DNA of 22,142 nucleotides. Source: Spirogloea muscicola (taxonomy: Eukaryota; Streptophyta; Zygnematophyceae; Spirogloeales; Spirogloeaceae). The translations under genes were made by a program, and so were the position numbers. This document shows positions 1 through 9,815 of this stretch, in pieces. The stretch's first letter is position 1, and each line of letters starts with the position of its first letter. The notes below the pieces were generated by a model, which was not told the origin of the DNA, did not search any database, and saw only the letters and a list, made by a program, of their open reading frames with translations. The stretch spans positions 622,365-644,506 of the forward strand of contig WELB01000058.1 of the NCBI GenBank assembly GCA_009602725.1. The letters run 5' to 3'.

Positions 1-50
1 CTCCCCCCCCGGCCTCCCTCCCCCTCCCTCCGTGTGGGCCACTGGTGCAG

Positions 51-2607
51 CCGGTGCACGGCCGTTGCGTGGGTACCGGGAAGTGACGGCCTCTTTGTCG
101 TTGCCTACTTGGATGGCAACTTGTACGTGTATGACAAGGTACCTTTTAACAAGAGAAAAGAACCCCCGTCCCACCTCTCCCTGCCCCCTCTCCAGATGCT
201 ACATTGATCATGCAACTATTGTTATGCACATACCAGCTAAGGGCGGCAAGAGCAGCGCTTGCTGAGCGATGATTACTCTGTCTGCAGAGCAAGGACACCA
301 GCGGCGACGTGGCATTCCCGCCGCCGCGGGAGGCCCACACCTTCAGTGTTGCACATGCCCGGTCGAGCAAGGTAAGCTGCGACGCCACCAAGTGTCACTC
401 GCCGTCGCTGCCGCCACTGCTGCCAGTGATGCCATCGGCCTGGTCGTGTGGTCGGGCGCGGCAGAACTGATGGTTGTGGTGCTTGCAGAGCAACCCGGTC
501 GCTCGGTGGCATGTCTGTGCGGGACCGTTGAATGCGCTCGCCTTCTCCTCTGATGGCGCCTTGCTCGCTTGTGCCGGTCGTGACGGTGAGCCCTGTCGAC
601 GCCTCCACCATCCCTTCTCTTAGAGCCCCCTCACAACCACCGGCGTTGACGTTGCTGCTCCTCGCCACCTGAGCACCTCGCTGTCATCGCCTTCATCTCT
701 GCAGGCTTCCTGCGCATCTTTGACTTCGCTCAGGAGGTGCTGACGTGTGGCTGCAAGAGCTACTTCGGCGCTCTCCTTTGCTGTGCTTGGAGGTGATGCC
801 CTCTTCCAATAGCCGTCCTTATGGCCGCCATGGAGGTCTTGACTTTGCTGAGGCACCAGGCTTGGCGATTGCCTAGATCAGCATTGCCCAGGTTAACAAT
901 CTGGACGAAGCATGTGTGATCAAGGCTTGACAAGGGCACTTTCTGGGAACAAGATGTGTATAGCTCCCTGAGCTTGTGATAGTCGCGCTCTTAAGTAGAG
1001 TAAGGGTCTAATAACTGAGACTCTACATGTATGATTTCATATGCATGAGCTATGCGTGCTACAACTCAGCATCAGATACGCAGCTAGATGCTCTATTCGC
1101 TGCCTGGGCGCTCTGCCGTCTGTCTGCCTGCGGGCTTGCGTGACTGGTCTGCTGATGCAGATCCTTCTCCTCTGACGCCTCCGCGGTTTGGACGTGGCAG
1201 CGGCGATGGCAAGTACGTGCTGGTGGGCGGCGAGGACGATCTGGTGCAGGTTTGGAGCATGGAGGACCAGGTCGTTGTCGCCTGGGCCGAGGGCCACTCC
1301 TCCTGGGTGCGCCTAAGGATCAAATCCTGATGCTAATTGTAAATACAAATGGCTAGATGCACAGTCCTGCCACAGTGCTGCTCATCATTTGCGCCATCAT
1401 AGCTATGTTTGGGGCTGACTGGTCACAAGCGCCGCACTGCCAAGTCTCTGCTTGCAGGTCAGCGGCGTGGCTTTCGACCCCTTCTGGGCGGCGCCGCCGT
1501 CATCCTCCAGCTCCTCCGCCAGCAGCTCCGCCGTGTACCGGTTCGGGTCTGTTGGGCAGGTGCACCGCGCTGCTCCGCCGCTCCACTGCAGCTTTGCAGC
1601 TAGCGGCTGCCCAGGCCCATCTCAGTCAGGGGCGCAAGGCAGTGCAAAGGTGACGGGGGACCTTATCCCCTGAGCAATAAAGTCTGGTACCTCCGGAAGC
1701 ATTTTCTGTGGCGCGAGTTTGTGGAGGACCAAGCAGTCTAACTCTACCTGAGTTACGCGTTTTGTGGGCTCGGTGTGCACAGGACGCGCAGCTGTTCCTC
1801 TGGGACCTGGCGCTGGACGAGGTGGCAGTGCCGCTGCGCCGGCTGGCCAGCCACTCGAGCTCCTCCTTCCCCGGTGGTGTTGCGGCTGCAACCTCCACCT
1901 TGCCTGCCGCTCTCGCCAGGGCCACGGCAGTGACATCGTCACTGTCGCCGCCGCCGTCAAAGCTGGCAGGTTTCCCAATCCAGGGCCTGCAGGTCCCTTC
2001 CATCAGCACCGCACCCCCACCGCCGCCAGCTCCGCAGATGCCGCTCCTGCAGCCGAGCTTCTCCCACCCGCCTGCAGCAGGCGTTGGCCATGGGGCAGCA
2101 GCGATGGCCGCTGGCTCTGTCAGGACGCTGCCAGCACTTGGTGCTGCAATGCCTGCTGCGGGTGCTTTCGGCGGCACTCCTAGAGCAGGAGCTGGGCCGT
2201 CGGCAGGGCTCCTGAAGCCTGCTCCTGCTCGCAAGGACGTGCCGAAGCTCTCGGCGGTGATGGCCCACAAGGTATGGCCTGCATATTGCTGCTTAATTTT
2301 GTTGACTTCCTGCCAAGTAATCTTCTGGAGCTTTGGGATTTGAGGGGATTTGCGTTTGCACCGATTGCAGCTACACGTGGAGCCGCTGTCAGACATTGCT
2401 TTTGTGAAAGCACATGTTGTGACGGCATGTCATGAAGGCCAGCTGAAGATCTGGTCGCGACCGCCGCCACCGCTGCCGCCGCAACCACCACCCCCCTTGC
2501 TGGCTGCCAAGGAAGCTGCGGCTAATAATGTGCCGCACGAGGGGTGGAAGCCACGGTCAGGGTCGCAGCAGCCGCCACCGTTGCATCTTGCTGTGCCACG
2601 GGCATGA
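51..2607 (+). CDS. WDR20/creC-family WD40 repeat protein (5' partial)
   Basis: Exons by phase-consistent GT-AG sites: 51-138, 288-371, 489-585, 705-792, 1201-1306, 1458-1559, 1783-2271, 2371-2607 (TGA 2605-2607); about 429 residues are visible. The gene enters from beyond the left edge: an acceptor AG precedes 51 and no start is seen. Diagnostic strings in order are AWVPGSDGLFVVAYLDGNLY, SNPVARWHVCAGPLNALAF, KSYFGALLCCAW, GGEDDLVQVWSMEDQVVVAW, YRFGSVGQ plus DAQLFLWDL across a splice, and VTACHEGQLKIWSRP. They match plant homologues of human WDR20 and fungal creC closely. Exon 7 carries a roughly 130-residue Ala/Pro/Ser-rich insertion before the last WD repeat, as expected in this family. The tail after KIWSRP is short and Pro/Gln-rich. 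In animals and fungi, family members bind and stimulate USP12/USP46 or CreB deubiquitinases; that role here is inferred from the family. Family assignment is secure; exact function is not. Confidence 0.9.
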
Positions 2608-3005
2608 TCGATCTCAATTCAATGCCCGCCTGCCGTTACAAGCATTATGTGCAGTCGCCTAGCCTGCACTCGCTGCGCATGGCAGCAGCCTCTGCCTACA
2701 GCAAATGCAGCAGTGCGCAACTTGTGCAAAATGATATTGATTAGTGGGCGGACATTAACAAGTCTGTCGGGTGTTGTCCTTGGGCCTTGCACAAGCCCTC
2801 ACATTGAGGAGCAGCCAAACCCTGGTCTCTGTAACGAAAACTTGCAAGCTGTAGCCATACTTGCGCCTGTCTCTCGGATCATGTTACAACAAGGTAGCGT
2901 GGTCTGGATTGAGGAGAGGCTGGCATTAGCCTCCAGCCTGTGACTCGAGCACAGCTGTGCAATATCGGCTAGCAGTCATAGGTATGCAATTTGACTTGTG
3001 GAGAC
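2608..3005 (+). other. 3' flank of the WD40 gene
   Basis: The likely 3' UTR runs to just beyond the TGTAA near 2830. I see no conserved coding segment; the open frames here lack splice context and recognisable motifs. Confidence 0.5.
2830..2834 (+). promoter_or_regulatory. Putative poly(A) signal TGTAA of the WD40 gene
   Basis: TGTAA, the usual chlorophyte polyadenylation signal, lies about 220 bases after the WD40 stop codon. A five-base motif is common by chance, so this rests on position and strand only. Confidence 0.4.
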
Positions 3006-3009
3006 CTTG

Positions 3010-3420
3010 TGACCGGGCTGTACATGCCTGGCTTGTGGTCTATGTCTGCATCATATGCCCGCAAGCTGTCCTCTCACAAAGTGCCCTTTTTTCGTTGGAG
3101 TGTGAATCTCGCTCAACTTGCAGCGCTTCCAGGCTTTGGCCATCCATCATTAAGCTGGGTTTGCACTAAGCCAGGCCAGGCCAAATTGGTGCACAGGCTT
3201 CCCAACTTACCCTGTCGGATCTATATGTGCTCACTCTTGGGTACAAACGTCCCCCTTTAGTTGTACATTCGCCATATCACCTTAGCCCCTCAGCCAAGAA
3301 CTTTGCTTACTGTAGAACCATTATCTGCTCTGTACTTCTACCTGATCAGTGTTTGTGCTCGGCTTGGCCTCCCTTTCATATCATTTTCTCTCCCTTTTCT
3401 TGGCCGGTGCAAATGGTAGA
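3010..3420 (+). mobile_element. Decayed copy 1 of the LTRGY repeat family
   Basis: This aligns with the better copies at 12.1 kb and 17.7 kb. Shared strings include TGCAGCGCTTCCAGGC (cf. TGCAGCGCTCCCAGGC) and CTATATGTGCTCACTC around 3221-3236, which encodes the remnant LSDLYVLTLGY in the family frame. It is followed by CGTCCCCCTTTA and, at about 3363, by GGCCTCCCTTTCAT of the terminal module. The frame is broken by indels, so this is an old non-coding relic. Confidence 0.6.
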
Positions 3421-3586
3421 TGCTCCAACCGCACAATCAGAGGCGGCCCTCAGCGGCTCAGTGGAGTGCTTGGCGGGACTCTGTTATAGATAATGACCTT
3501 GTTTAAATGGAGCTGGGCGCTTGTCGCATCTTCTAGGTGCCCTGCTCCGCACTTGGTCTTCTTGCACGTTCCAAAACTTAGCATCA

Positions 3587-3826
3587 GCTCCAGCCCCTGA
3601 CAAGCCCAGGAGTGTTGTCCCAACCACCTCCTCAAGGGATTGCAGAGACCGATGCAAGTGCAATGGTTGTCTCAGGACCCAGTCACTTAGATCCACTGCT
3701 CGATGCACTGGGCTTCTGGACCCCGAACACAACTGTTTGGCCTTTCGAGAATGGCCTTGTGCTCTCATCTGCCCCAGTTGACCGACAGTTGAATCCCAAT
3801 TGTGGTCTTGTGGTCTGTCATTGGTG
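3587..3826 (+). other. Unassigned open frame, possible element relic
   Basis: The frame that includes 3612-3827 reads through a Pro/Ser-rich stretch and then DPLLDALGFWTPNTTVWPFE to a TGA at 3825-3827. It has no start context, splice partners or recognised domain. It lies directly before a decayed repeat copy, so it could be a remnant of the same element, but no second copy is present to test this. I do not call it a gene. Confidence 0.2.
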
Positions 3827-3919
3827 AATGATCATGATCACCGGCGGTTATTGGACCATTGGGGTACCCTGCCTCGCCCTGGACCTCTTGACAAAACAAG
3901 GACCATCCCCAAGGGAACC

Positions 3920-4230
3920 ACTTGTATAATTGCGATATGGATATCTACAACGGCTACGGCAATCAATGGCTCTTCTCCCTCCAGCATCTGGCTCAGCTGG
4001 CTGACGCACGTTGTCGTAGCCGTGGGGGGGGACAGCTTGGGGCCAGAAAAGCATTCAGCAGGCATCAGTTGCAAACTACAGGATGCGGCTTTTGCCAAAA
4101 ATGCAGCGCTTGCAAGCTATGGCTTGCCTTCAGCGTGCTGGGCGCGGACTAAGCAAGGCCACTGGCTTCCGTGGAGATTCACATCCTTCCAAAGTAGCCT
4201 GTCGAACCTATATGTGCTCATCGTGGTACT
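3920..4230 (+). mobile_element. Decayed copy 2 of the LTRGY repeat family
   Basis: The segment starting ATGGATATCTACAACGGCTA at about 3935 encodes MDIYNGYGNQW, then LQHLAQLADARCRSR. The copy at 12.0 kb encodes MDIYGGYGTKW, then LHRLALHVDARRRSR, so spacing and residue classes are kept. Downstream, TGCAGCGCTTGCAAG, GGCTTCCGTGGAG and CTATATGTGCTCA match later parts of the family. The frame is disrupted near 4090 onward and the LTRGY end is lost. Confidence 0.65.
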
Positions 4231-4384
4231 AAAAGTCGACCTTCAGCAGGCTTTGTATTCTTTACTCAGCTGCAGCCTCTGGCTGTAGACAGGGGACCCG
4301 CTACCTGGAGACTAGTTTCTCTGACCTGCAGCTGCTCAACAGGGAACATTGAGCACCCAGTGGCCACTTGAGTCGCTGTACGCT

Positions 4385-4519
4385 TTAGGGCCAACTCACA
4401 CCGGGTCGGTTGGACGCGGCCGAAGGTAACGTTTCGCGCGTTGTGTGGACGTCCGTTGCCAATTCAAGGCCAATATGAGGCCAAATTGCGACCGACCGAC
4501 CCGGTGTGATTGGCCCTTA
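4385..4519. mobile_element. PIF/Harbinger (Tourist-type) MITE with TTA target duplication
   Basis: The element spans 4388-4516 (129 bp). The left terminus reads GGGCCAACTCACACCGGGTC. The reverse complement of the right terminus reads GGGCCAATCACACCGGGTCG, the same sequence with one missing base, so the terminal inverted repeats are about 23 bp or more. TTA at 4385-4387 is repeated at 4517-4519, the three-base target site typical of PIF/Harbinger. There is no coding capacity, so any mobility would need a transposase in trans. Good terminal match and intact duplication suggest fairly recent insertion. Confidence 0.85.
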
Positions 4520-4565
4520 GTGCTTTTTCTGGCCTTCGAAGGTTTTCGTTCAATCTTCTTTCTCC

Positions 4566-4587
4566 TGGGCTGGCCAATCACAGCCAT
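4566..4587 (+). repeat. GGGCTGGC...CACAGCC box
   Basis: One of several scattered copies of a roughly 22-base box resembling TGGGCTGGCCTTTCACAGCC; the GGCTG and CAGCC halves can pair as a small hairpin. Others lie at 10724-10748 (+), 16572-16600 (-), 16651-16670 (-) and 17865-17890 (-), always next to repeat-family debris. It is probably a module of the same elements. Confidence 0.5.
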
Positions 4588-4681
4588 CGCCCATGACTGG
4601 AAGAGTCTTTCTTTCTTAATCAGCCCTTCTTAGCATTCTTTCGTAGCATTGGGCTTTGCTTTGTGTAGCCCCATGCTCCGC

Positions 4682-4711
4682 AATCCAGTCCAATCCAATC
4701 CAATCCAATCC
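4682..4711. repeat. AATCC pentanucleotide microsatellite
   Basis: Six consecutive AATCC units, the second altered to AGTCC. It sits in repeat-rich intergenic DNA. Confidence 0.9.
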
Positions 4712-4734
4712 TGTCACAGCCATCTTGGAAGAAA

Positions 4735-4776
4735 GAAGAAGTGCTCGCCTATAGAGAAAGAAAGAAGAGTGGCTGA
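4735..4776 (-). repeat. Dispersed GCGAGCACTTCTTC module, inverted relative to 10741
   Basis: Read on the minus strand this is AGCCACTCTTC, a short TTCTTTCT insertion, then TCTATAGGCGAGCACTTCTTC. The same string without the insertion, and with one substitution, is on the plus strand at 10741-10772. Both copies lie beside CACAGCC/GGCTGGC boxes, so they look like pieces of one dispersed element. Confidence 0.6.
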
Positions 4777-5128
4777 ACGATACCCATTCATTATTACTGA
4801 AACCACTTGAGGACTGGAAGCCGCCCGAACGCGAGAAATTGACAGCGTCGGTCCACCAGTATCAACGCCACTCTGGTCGCCGTCTACCAGGAGCAGCTTT
4901 TGGTCAGCCCAACGAGCAGCCACGCGGCCGGAGCCACGGCTGCGGGCGGCCCACGTGCAGCTCGTTGATCCGGGCCACGGCGGACGGCATCTCGCCACGG
5001 GGACGGGGCTTCAGCTCCGCTGGGCGCAGGCCCCCAACAAAGTCGAACGTGGGTCTTAGAAGACAAAGTCTTAACTTCCCACTGTAAGAACGACCACTCT
5101 TCCGATACCCCCTCCCAGCTCGGCAGCC
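4777..5128 (+). promoter_or_regulatory. Upstream region of PRXQ
   Basis: A GC-rich stretch leads to the PrxQ start. I see no TATA box or recognisable operator. A long minus-strand open frame crosses it, but it also runs antisense through PrxQ exons, so I treat it as a composition effect. A divergent upstream gene cannot be excluded. Confidence 0.35.
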
Positions 5129-6051
5129 ATGGCCGCCGTCGCCGCCGCGCCCGTCGCCGCCGCCGCCGTCCGCCGCCGGCCCCGCCGCCCGCCGCTCCGC
5201 CGCGCCCCTCCGCATCATCTCTAAGGTCCCGCCCCGCCGCCAGGCTCCGTGGCCCGCATTCCTTGTTGCCCGCCGCCGCTGAAGCTTGCGGCGATCCCGC
5301 CGTCGCCGCCGCCGCCGCCTGCGCAGGTGTCGCAGGGCGACAAAGTGCCGGATCTGTCGCTGACGGACCAGAACGGCAAGCAGTTCAGCCTGTCCAAGCT
5401 CAAGGGCAAGCCCTACGTGCTCTACTTCTACCCCGCCGACAACACGCCCGGCTGCACCAAGGAGGTGGGTGTGCCAGCACTTGCCGAGGCGCTTGGCGGC
5501 AGAACCTTGGTCTGAGCAACTGTCATGGTTTTGATGCATTGTATCTGTAGTGGGTTCTTGAGGACCCTGCATTCTGGCCTTCAGAAGCTGGCATCATCAT
5601 CTGGCATCATGATCAAACTGCCATTGTCATCTGGGAGCAATGCTGCTCGCGGCGTCATCTGGGTGGCAGCCCCTAATTCTCACTGCTGGCGAGCTGGCTG
5701 CAGGCCTGCGCTTTCCGTGATGCATACAGCGTCTTCCAGAAGAAGGGCTGCGAGGTGATCGGCGTCAGCGGCGACAGCCCCGAGTCGCATCGCGAGTTCG
5801 CCAAGAGCCAGCGGCTGCCCTTCACGCTCCTCACGGATGAGGGCAACAAAGCCCGCAAGGCCTGGGGCATCCCCAGCGACTTCTTTGGTGCGCTCGCCGG
5901 ACGGCAGACCTATGTGGTCGATCGCGACGGCAAAGTGCAGCTCATTTTCAACAGCCAGTTCGACTCGGAGCGGCACGTCAAGGAGGCGCTCGGTGTGCTT
6001 GACAAAATTGGCGGCGGGCCCAAGCCGCTCCTTGGCTTCCTCAGATTCTGA
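5129..6051 (+). CDS. PRXQ: Peroxiredoxin Q, chloroplast type (frame disturbed in transit peptide)
   Basis: A thiol peroxidase reducing H2O2 and organic peroxides with thioredoxin as donor. Exons: 5129-5225, 5327-5464, 5704-6051 (TGA 6049-6051). Mature sequence begins [18 protein letters not shown]. The peroxidatic Cys is in NTPGCTKE and the resolving Cys follows five residues later in [10 protein letters not shown], the CxxxxC spacing of Prx[18 protein letters not shown] and [14 protein letters not shown] match plant PrxQ. The C-terminus carries about 14 extra residues ([13 protein letters not shown]). The Ala/Arg-rich leader from the only sensible ATG (5129) looks like a transit peptide, but its frame hits TAA at 5222-5224. 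The splice into exon 2 needs the other frame, ending RIISK before VSQGD, and that frame has no ATG. A one-base error in the GCC-rich tract is the simplest explanation; a missed mini-intron or real frameshift is possible. Product identity is near certain. Confidence 0.93.
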
Positions 6052-6535
6052 GGTTTGCTGCAAATGCACCTCATGATGTTGTTTGGATAATAGCTGGGCC
6101 AGGAGCCCCAGACTTCATAACTATAAATTGTTTACATCGAGCACCGCAGAGCAAAGGATTGCAGGTGCGCAATTTTGTTGGGAGCCGCTGGCTGCCTTTC
6201 ATCTAAAGCAGAACCGAACACTGCGTTAAGCCAGCACTAAGGACTGGTCTGAAGGGGTTTGCAAATGGTACTGCAATCTGCAGTCTCCTTCAAGGACACT
6301 GGCTTAGACTTGGTGTCCACCGATGGTTTTCAGAGATATTAACAGGTAGCGCAGAAATTAGCGGCATGACGAATGCAATCCAGCCTACCAAAGAAAGCAA
6401 GTTTTTGTACAAGGTCTGGCCAGTTCTCGCCATGCTGGAGGCAGTCTGACAGGTCTAGTGGCTAAAGTATGTTCAAATATACAGCAGTCTTGTATGGTAC
6501 TGCAAGCTACCTCGGGCAGAGGAGTGTGCCCTGCG

Positions 6536-6540
6536 TGTAA
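6536..6540 (+). promoter_or_regulatory. Possible poly(A) signal TGTAA for PRXQ
   Basis: TGTAA on the plus strand, about 485 bases after the PrxQ stop. A chance match is possible. Confidence 0.25.
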
Positions 6541-6730
6541 CGAGACGGTCTTGAGCCAGCTACAACTACCTCCAGAAGTCCAGAAGTCTCATCACTTTCT
6601 GCGTGACCTACATACTTCATATATACAAAGTGCACTTGTCGGCAAATCAGCTCCGGTATGGAAAGGTAGGGTTGTGCAAGAAGACAATTCAGTCTAAGTC
6701 GTTGTGGCCCTCAGCCACTTGCAGTGTTGT

Positions 6731-6749
6731 TTACAGCAATTGTGTTACA
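6731..6749 (-). promoter_or_regulatory. Possible poly(A) signals of the first BBD gene
   Basis: Two minus-strand TGTAA motifs (TTACA on plus at 6731-6735 and 6745-6749), 163 to 181 bases after the TGA at 6912. Confidence 0.4.
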
Positions 6750-6911
6750 GAACGCGGTCCACCATATTCACTGCCAACAATGCAGAGTCACGCGTCAGAC
6801 AGAAATACCACGACAGCCCCTGGTACAGAGGCCAAGAAAGGCCACAAATCAGGGCTACATGTTTTGCAAGCGTCCAAGTTTGATGGAAGCTGCCAACAGC
6901 TGATAATCCAC

Positions 6912-9738
6912 TCAACACCATTGAGTCACGAGGGTGTGTTGGTGCCAGACCTTCTTGGTATGTCCCACCTTTTTGGACCTCAGCTTGGCAATCTCATCAC
7001 GCATACGTGCTGCAACAAGCGGCCGCATAGTAGTTCTTAGTCCATAGTGGGTGTATGACTCCTTCATATGCAGTCACTTGTGGGACTCTATGTAGCTTAG
7101 ACATCAAAGACGTTGCTCACCTGCATCTCCATACCGTTCCTCATTGGCAGCACGAATCATGCTGCGAATCAGAGAAATCTCTTCTGCCAGTGGGTCTGCT
7201 TCATTGGCCCCAACACTGCACCACCTCAAAGCAAGTCTTGCATAAGGTATACATGTCACATCCCAGCAGCAGTGCTCCTACCAGCATGTGCAGATCTTAG
7301 AGTCAAAGGCTTAACGGATATCAGTAATAGCAGTTCTATCAGCCACACCACAAAGCTAAGCCCTCACGAGGCTCACTTTAGGTCACAGCACATCTTGACC
7401 AGCTGCTGCAAGGGTCAAAGCAAGCTGCAAGTACAGCCGTGCTCCATGCAAGCCGTGTCGTGAAGTGTAACAACATGCATTGTCTTTGCATTCTTGCTTT
7501 GACCCCCTTAACGACAATAAGCATACGGCAGCCAGAAACATCACGTGCTACACAGCCGACCATGAACGCCTATGGTCAACCTGTCAAGGTGCGAGTTGAT
7601 GATGGGGCCGGTGGTCCTCAAAATGGAGGCCCCCTTCAGCACAGGCTTATGGACAATCCGGACTGCATCATTCTGGATGATGGACTTGCTCACATAGATG
7701 GGCACCTGCTCTCAGCCAAGCAAGTACCATCACTACTTTGAACAGCCCCAGAATCTCCAACACTACTACACTTCAAACGACAGCCGAATCAACTAGCAGT
7801 GCTGGGGAGAATTCTGTGCTAGACAAAGGGAGATAACAAAATCGAATTTTGCAACAGTAACCCTAGCCGCAGCCATCATAAGGGCCCGAAGTAGTACCTG
7901 ACATCTCACAGCCAGGTTGATAGCATCTGAAGGCCTTGCGTCCACGGATATCATCTCCTTCTCACCAGGCTGACACAAAAATCGCAATATGAGCTGCCCT
8001 CATTGTGCTGCCCACCAGCTGTAAGACATGTTTACTGTGAACAGCCTGCATTCAGTCATGGTTCCAGGAGCGAAGGTTGGGCTTTACCTTTGCAAGTAAT
8101 ACCCTGGCATAATATGTATCTAGGACCCGCTGTGTCACTCTTACCATCCGAACCTGCATCAACAGTCTGTCTGTGTCAGAGAAATCTGACAACCTATGTT
8201 ACACGTTCAATCTCATAAACAAGTGTTCATGAATGCCATAATAGACAGAATCATATATGCCTATTCCATGTTTCAAAAACCTCTTGCGCAACCCTCATTG
8301 AAGTCATGCTATGCAGCTAAGTGGTCACGAGTCTGATGTAGCTGATTTCCTTTAGCTACTCGCTCGTCTCATGCTAAAGTACGACATACCTCGTACTTGA
8401 GGACATCAACCAGGTCCTTCATGAGCTCGTAGTAGTTTGGCCGAAGCTGCACCCACCAATGCAGCGTGGACATTAGTATAGCTGCTACCTGTTGTTCTGA
8501 AACCCATGACACAGACTTGTAAATTCAGCAAAAGACTGCGTCAACAGTGGGGTTTGGAAATCTTCTTGACTATGAGCATTTGCGAAAGCCAGAACAACAT
8601 CAATAGCATCTCTTACCCCTGCCTCGTGCCGTAGGCCCTTCAGCAACATCCCAATTGCCAGCTCACCTGAGGCCACAGAGAGCTTCAACATGGGTACTGG
8701 AAGTAACCCACATGCAGTCAATGCACATCGAGCTGACACGATGCGTTGTCAAATTTTGTCTCATTTTTGTCTCATTCTGCATCTCCTTCTCTCAGCTATG
8801 ACTATTCCAGGGCCCCCGCTAGTGGTGCAAAAGCCAGCTACTCTGTGCCTGAGCAGTTGCCCAGTGCCCTTTGGAAGAGAGGTGGTTCTCCCTGGTGCTT
8901 ACCGACCACAATCGGAAGCATTAGGTCTGACTGCCCCACCATCCTCAGGAAGATGGTTGGGGTGCTGGACTGGTACAGCAAGCGACCCGCAGTGGGATTG
9001 ACATGAACCACCTCCACTTCTGCTCCATTTGCCATGGTCATAAAGAGCTGGCTCCGGGAGGGGATCATCCGGACTGCACTACGCATGAGGTCATCAGTCT
9101 CTCAAAAATATCACCCAGCGTTGAGGCGGGACTACTATTTCAGTTCTGCCTATGAGCATCTACATGGCTGTTTTGTCGTGCTGCCAACTGCTATCCAGAG
9201 TGCAGCGAGCCTACCGAATCCTAAAAGCAGAGGGCAAGGCAACGTAAATGTGCTGGTCGGCGAATTTGTGGAATGTACTGCCCTGCTGCATGCGCCTGCA
9301 CTTACCAGCGTCGATCAGCTGAGCTTCCATGTACTCCTCATCATCGTCAATGCTGCAATTCTCCGACTCGCTGTCCGGGCTGACGCTCATATGCGTCCGG
9401 TCGCTCTGGCGTCCTACCGTCCGGAGCTTCACGCCGGTCGCAAACGAACAGGACCGTAGGGATGGCTGCAGCTTGAGAGTGGAGGTCAAAGGAGTCCTGC
9501 AAGACGGTAGACCACTCGTCAGCTGTGACCCATAGGCCCAGAGCCTGCATGCTCGCCGAATTGAGTAGATGCAACATCGTAACCTCAAGCAACAGCAAGC
9601 AAGTCGCACACCGTGTCAATTTGCCTCCTGTGTTGCTACTAATCCAGCGCCGACAGTGACGTAGCGAGCTATACCATACACGATAGCCAACGGCCGACGC
9701 CGATACCACTTCCACCGCATGATGGCGGAAGCGGACAT
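6912..9738 (-). CDS. BBD-like bifunctional nuclease (BFN/DUF151 + UVR), divergent paralogue, intron-rich
   Basis: Exons in transcript order: 9738-9680 (tentative), about 9496-9306, 9073-8903, 8666-8617, 8446-8390, 8153-8088, 7969-7898, 7705-7581, 7215-7121, 7009-6912 (TGA 6914-6912); about 327 residues. The phases agree at every junction. The acidic linker DDDEEYMEAQLIDA precedes the BFN domain. Its hallmark is ISVDARPSDAINLAVRCQ, followed by VPIYVSKSI. The C-terminal UVR motif spans a splice: IRAANEERYGDA then ARMRDEIAKLRSKK. The architecture equals Arabidopsis BBD1/BBD2, described as RNase/DNase proteins of basal defence. The domain's first part is divergent: VEVVHVNPTAGRLL replaces the usual VRCVHNNPxGGxLPDY. 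The start is uncertain: ATG at 9738 opens a basic leader (MSASAIMRWKWYRRRPLAIV) that could be a plastid transit peptide, and the next acceptor could be at 9496 or 9544. An in-frame TGA at 9618-9616 shows that an intron must lie there. Confidence 0.85.
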
Positions 9739-9815
9739 GTATTTGCAACACAGCGGCAAGTACACCTGCTCGGGCGGACAGCAATGCACCTGGAAGCTAG
9801 TGTGGCGCATGCCTT

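Larger units (their letters stand above)
6052..6911. other. Convergent 3' flanks of PRXQ (+) and the first BBD gene (-)
   Basis: The two genes point at each other across 860 bases. Open frames here match nothing I know and lack splice structure. The interval most likely holds the two 3' UTRs. Confidence 0.5.

Noticed and set aside
3829-3840. Perfect palindrome TGATCATGATCA
   Set aside because: Twelve bases, single occurrence, no linked feature; likely chance.
4904-5572. Minus-strand open frame of 222 codons
   Set aside because: It runs antisense through the PrxQ exons and consists mostly of low-complexity Arg/Gly/Ala sequence expected opposite GC-rich coding DNA. Only the part upstream of PrxQ (LRPTFDFVGGLRPAELKPRP) looks mildly protein-like.
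7541-7580. Reading the first BBD gene through to TGA at 7541
   Set aside because: Splicing at 7581 joins in phase to the UVR exon at 7215, matching the sister gene and plant BBD proteins.
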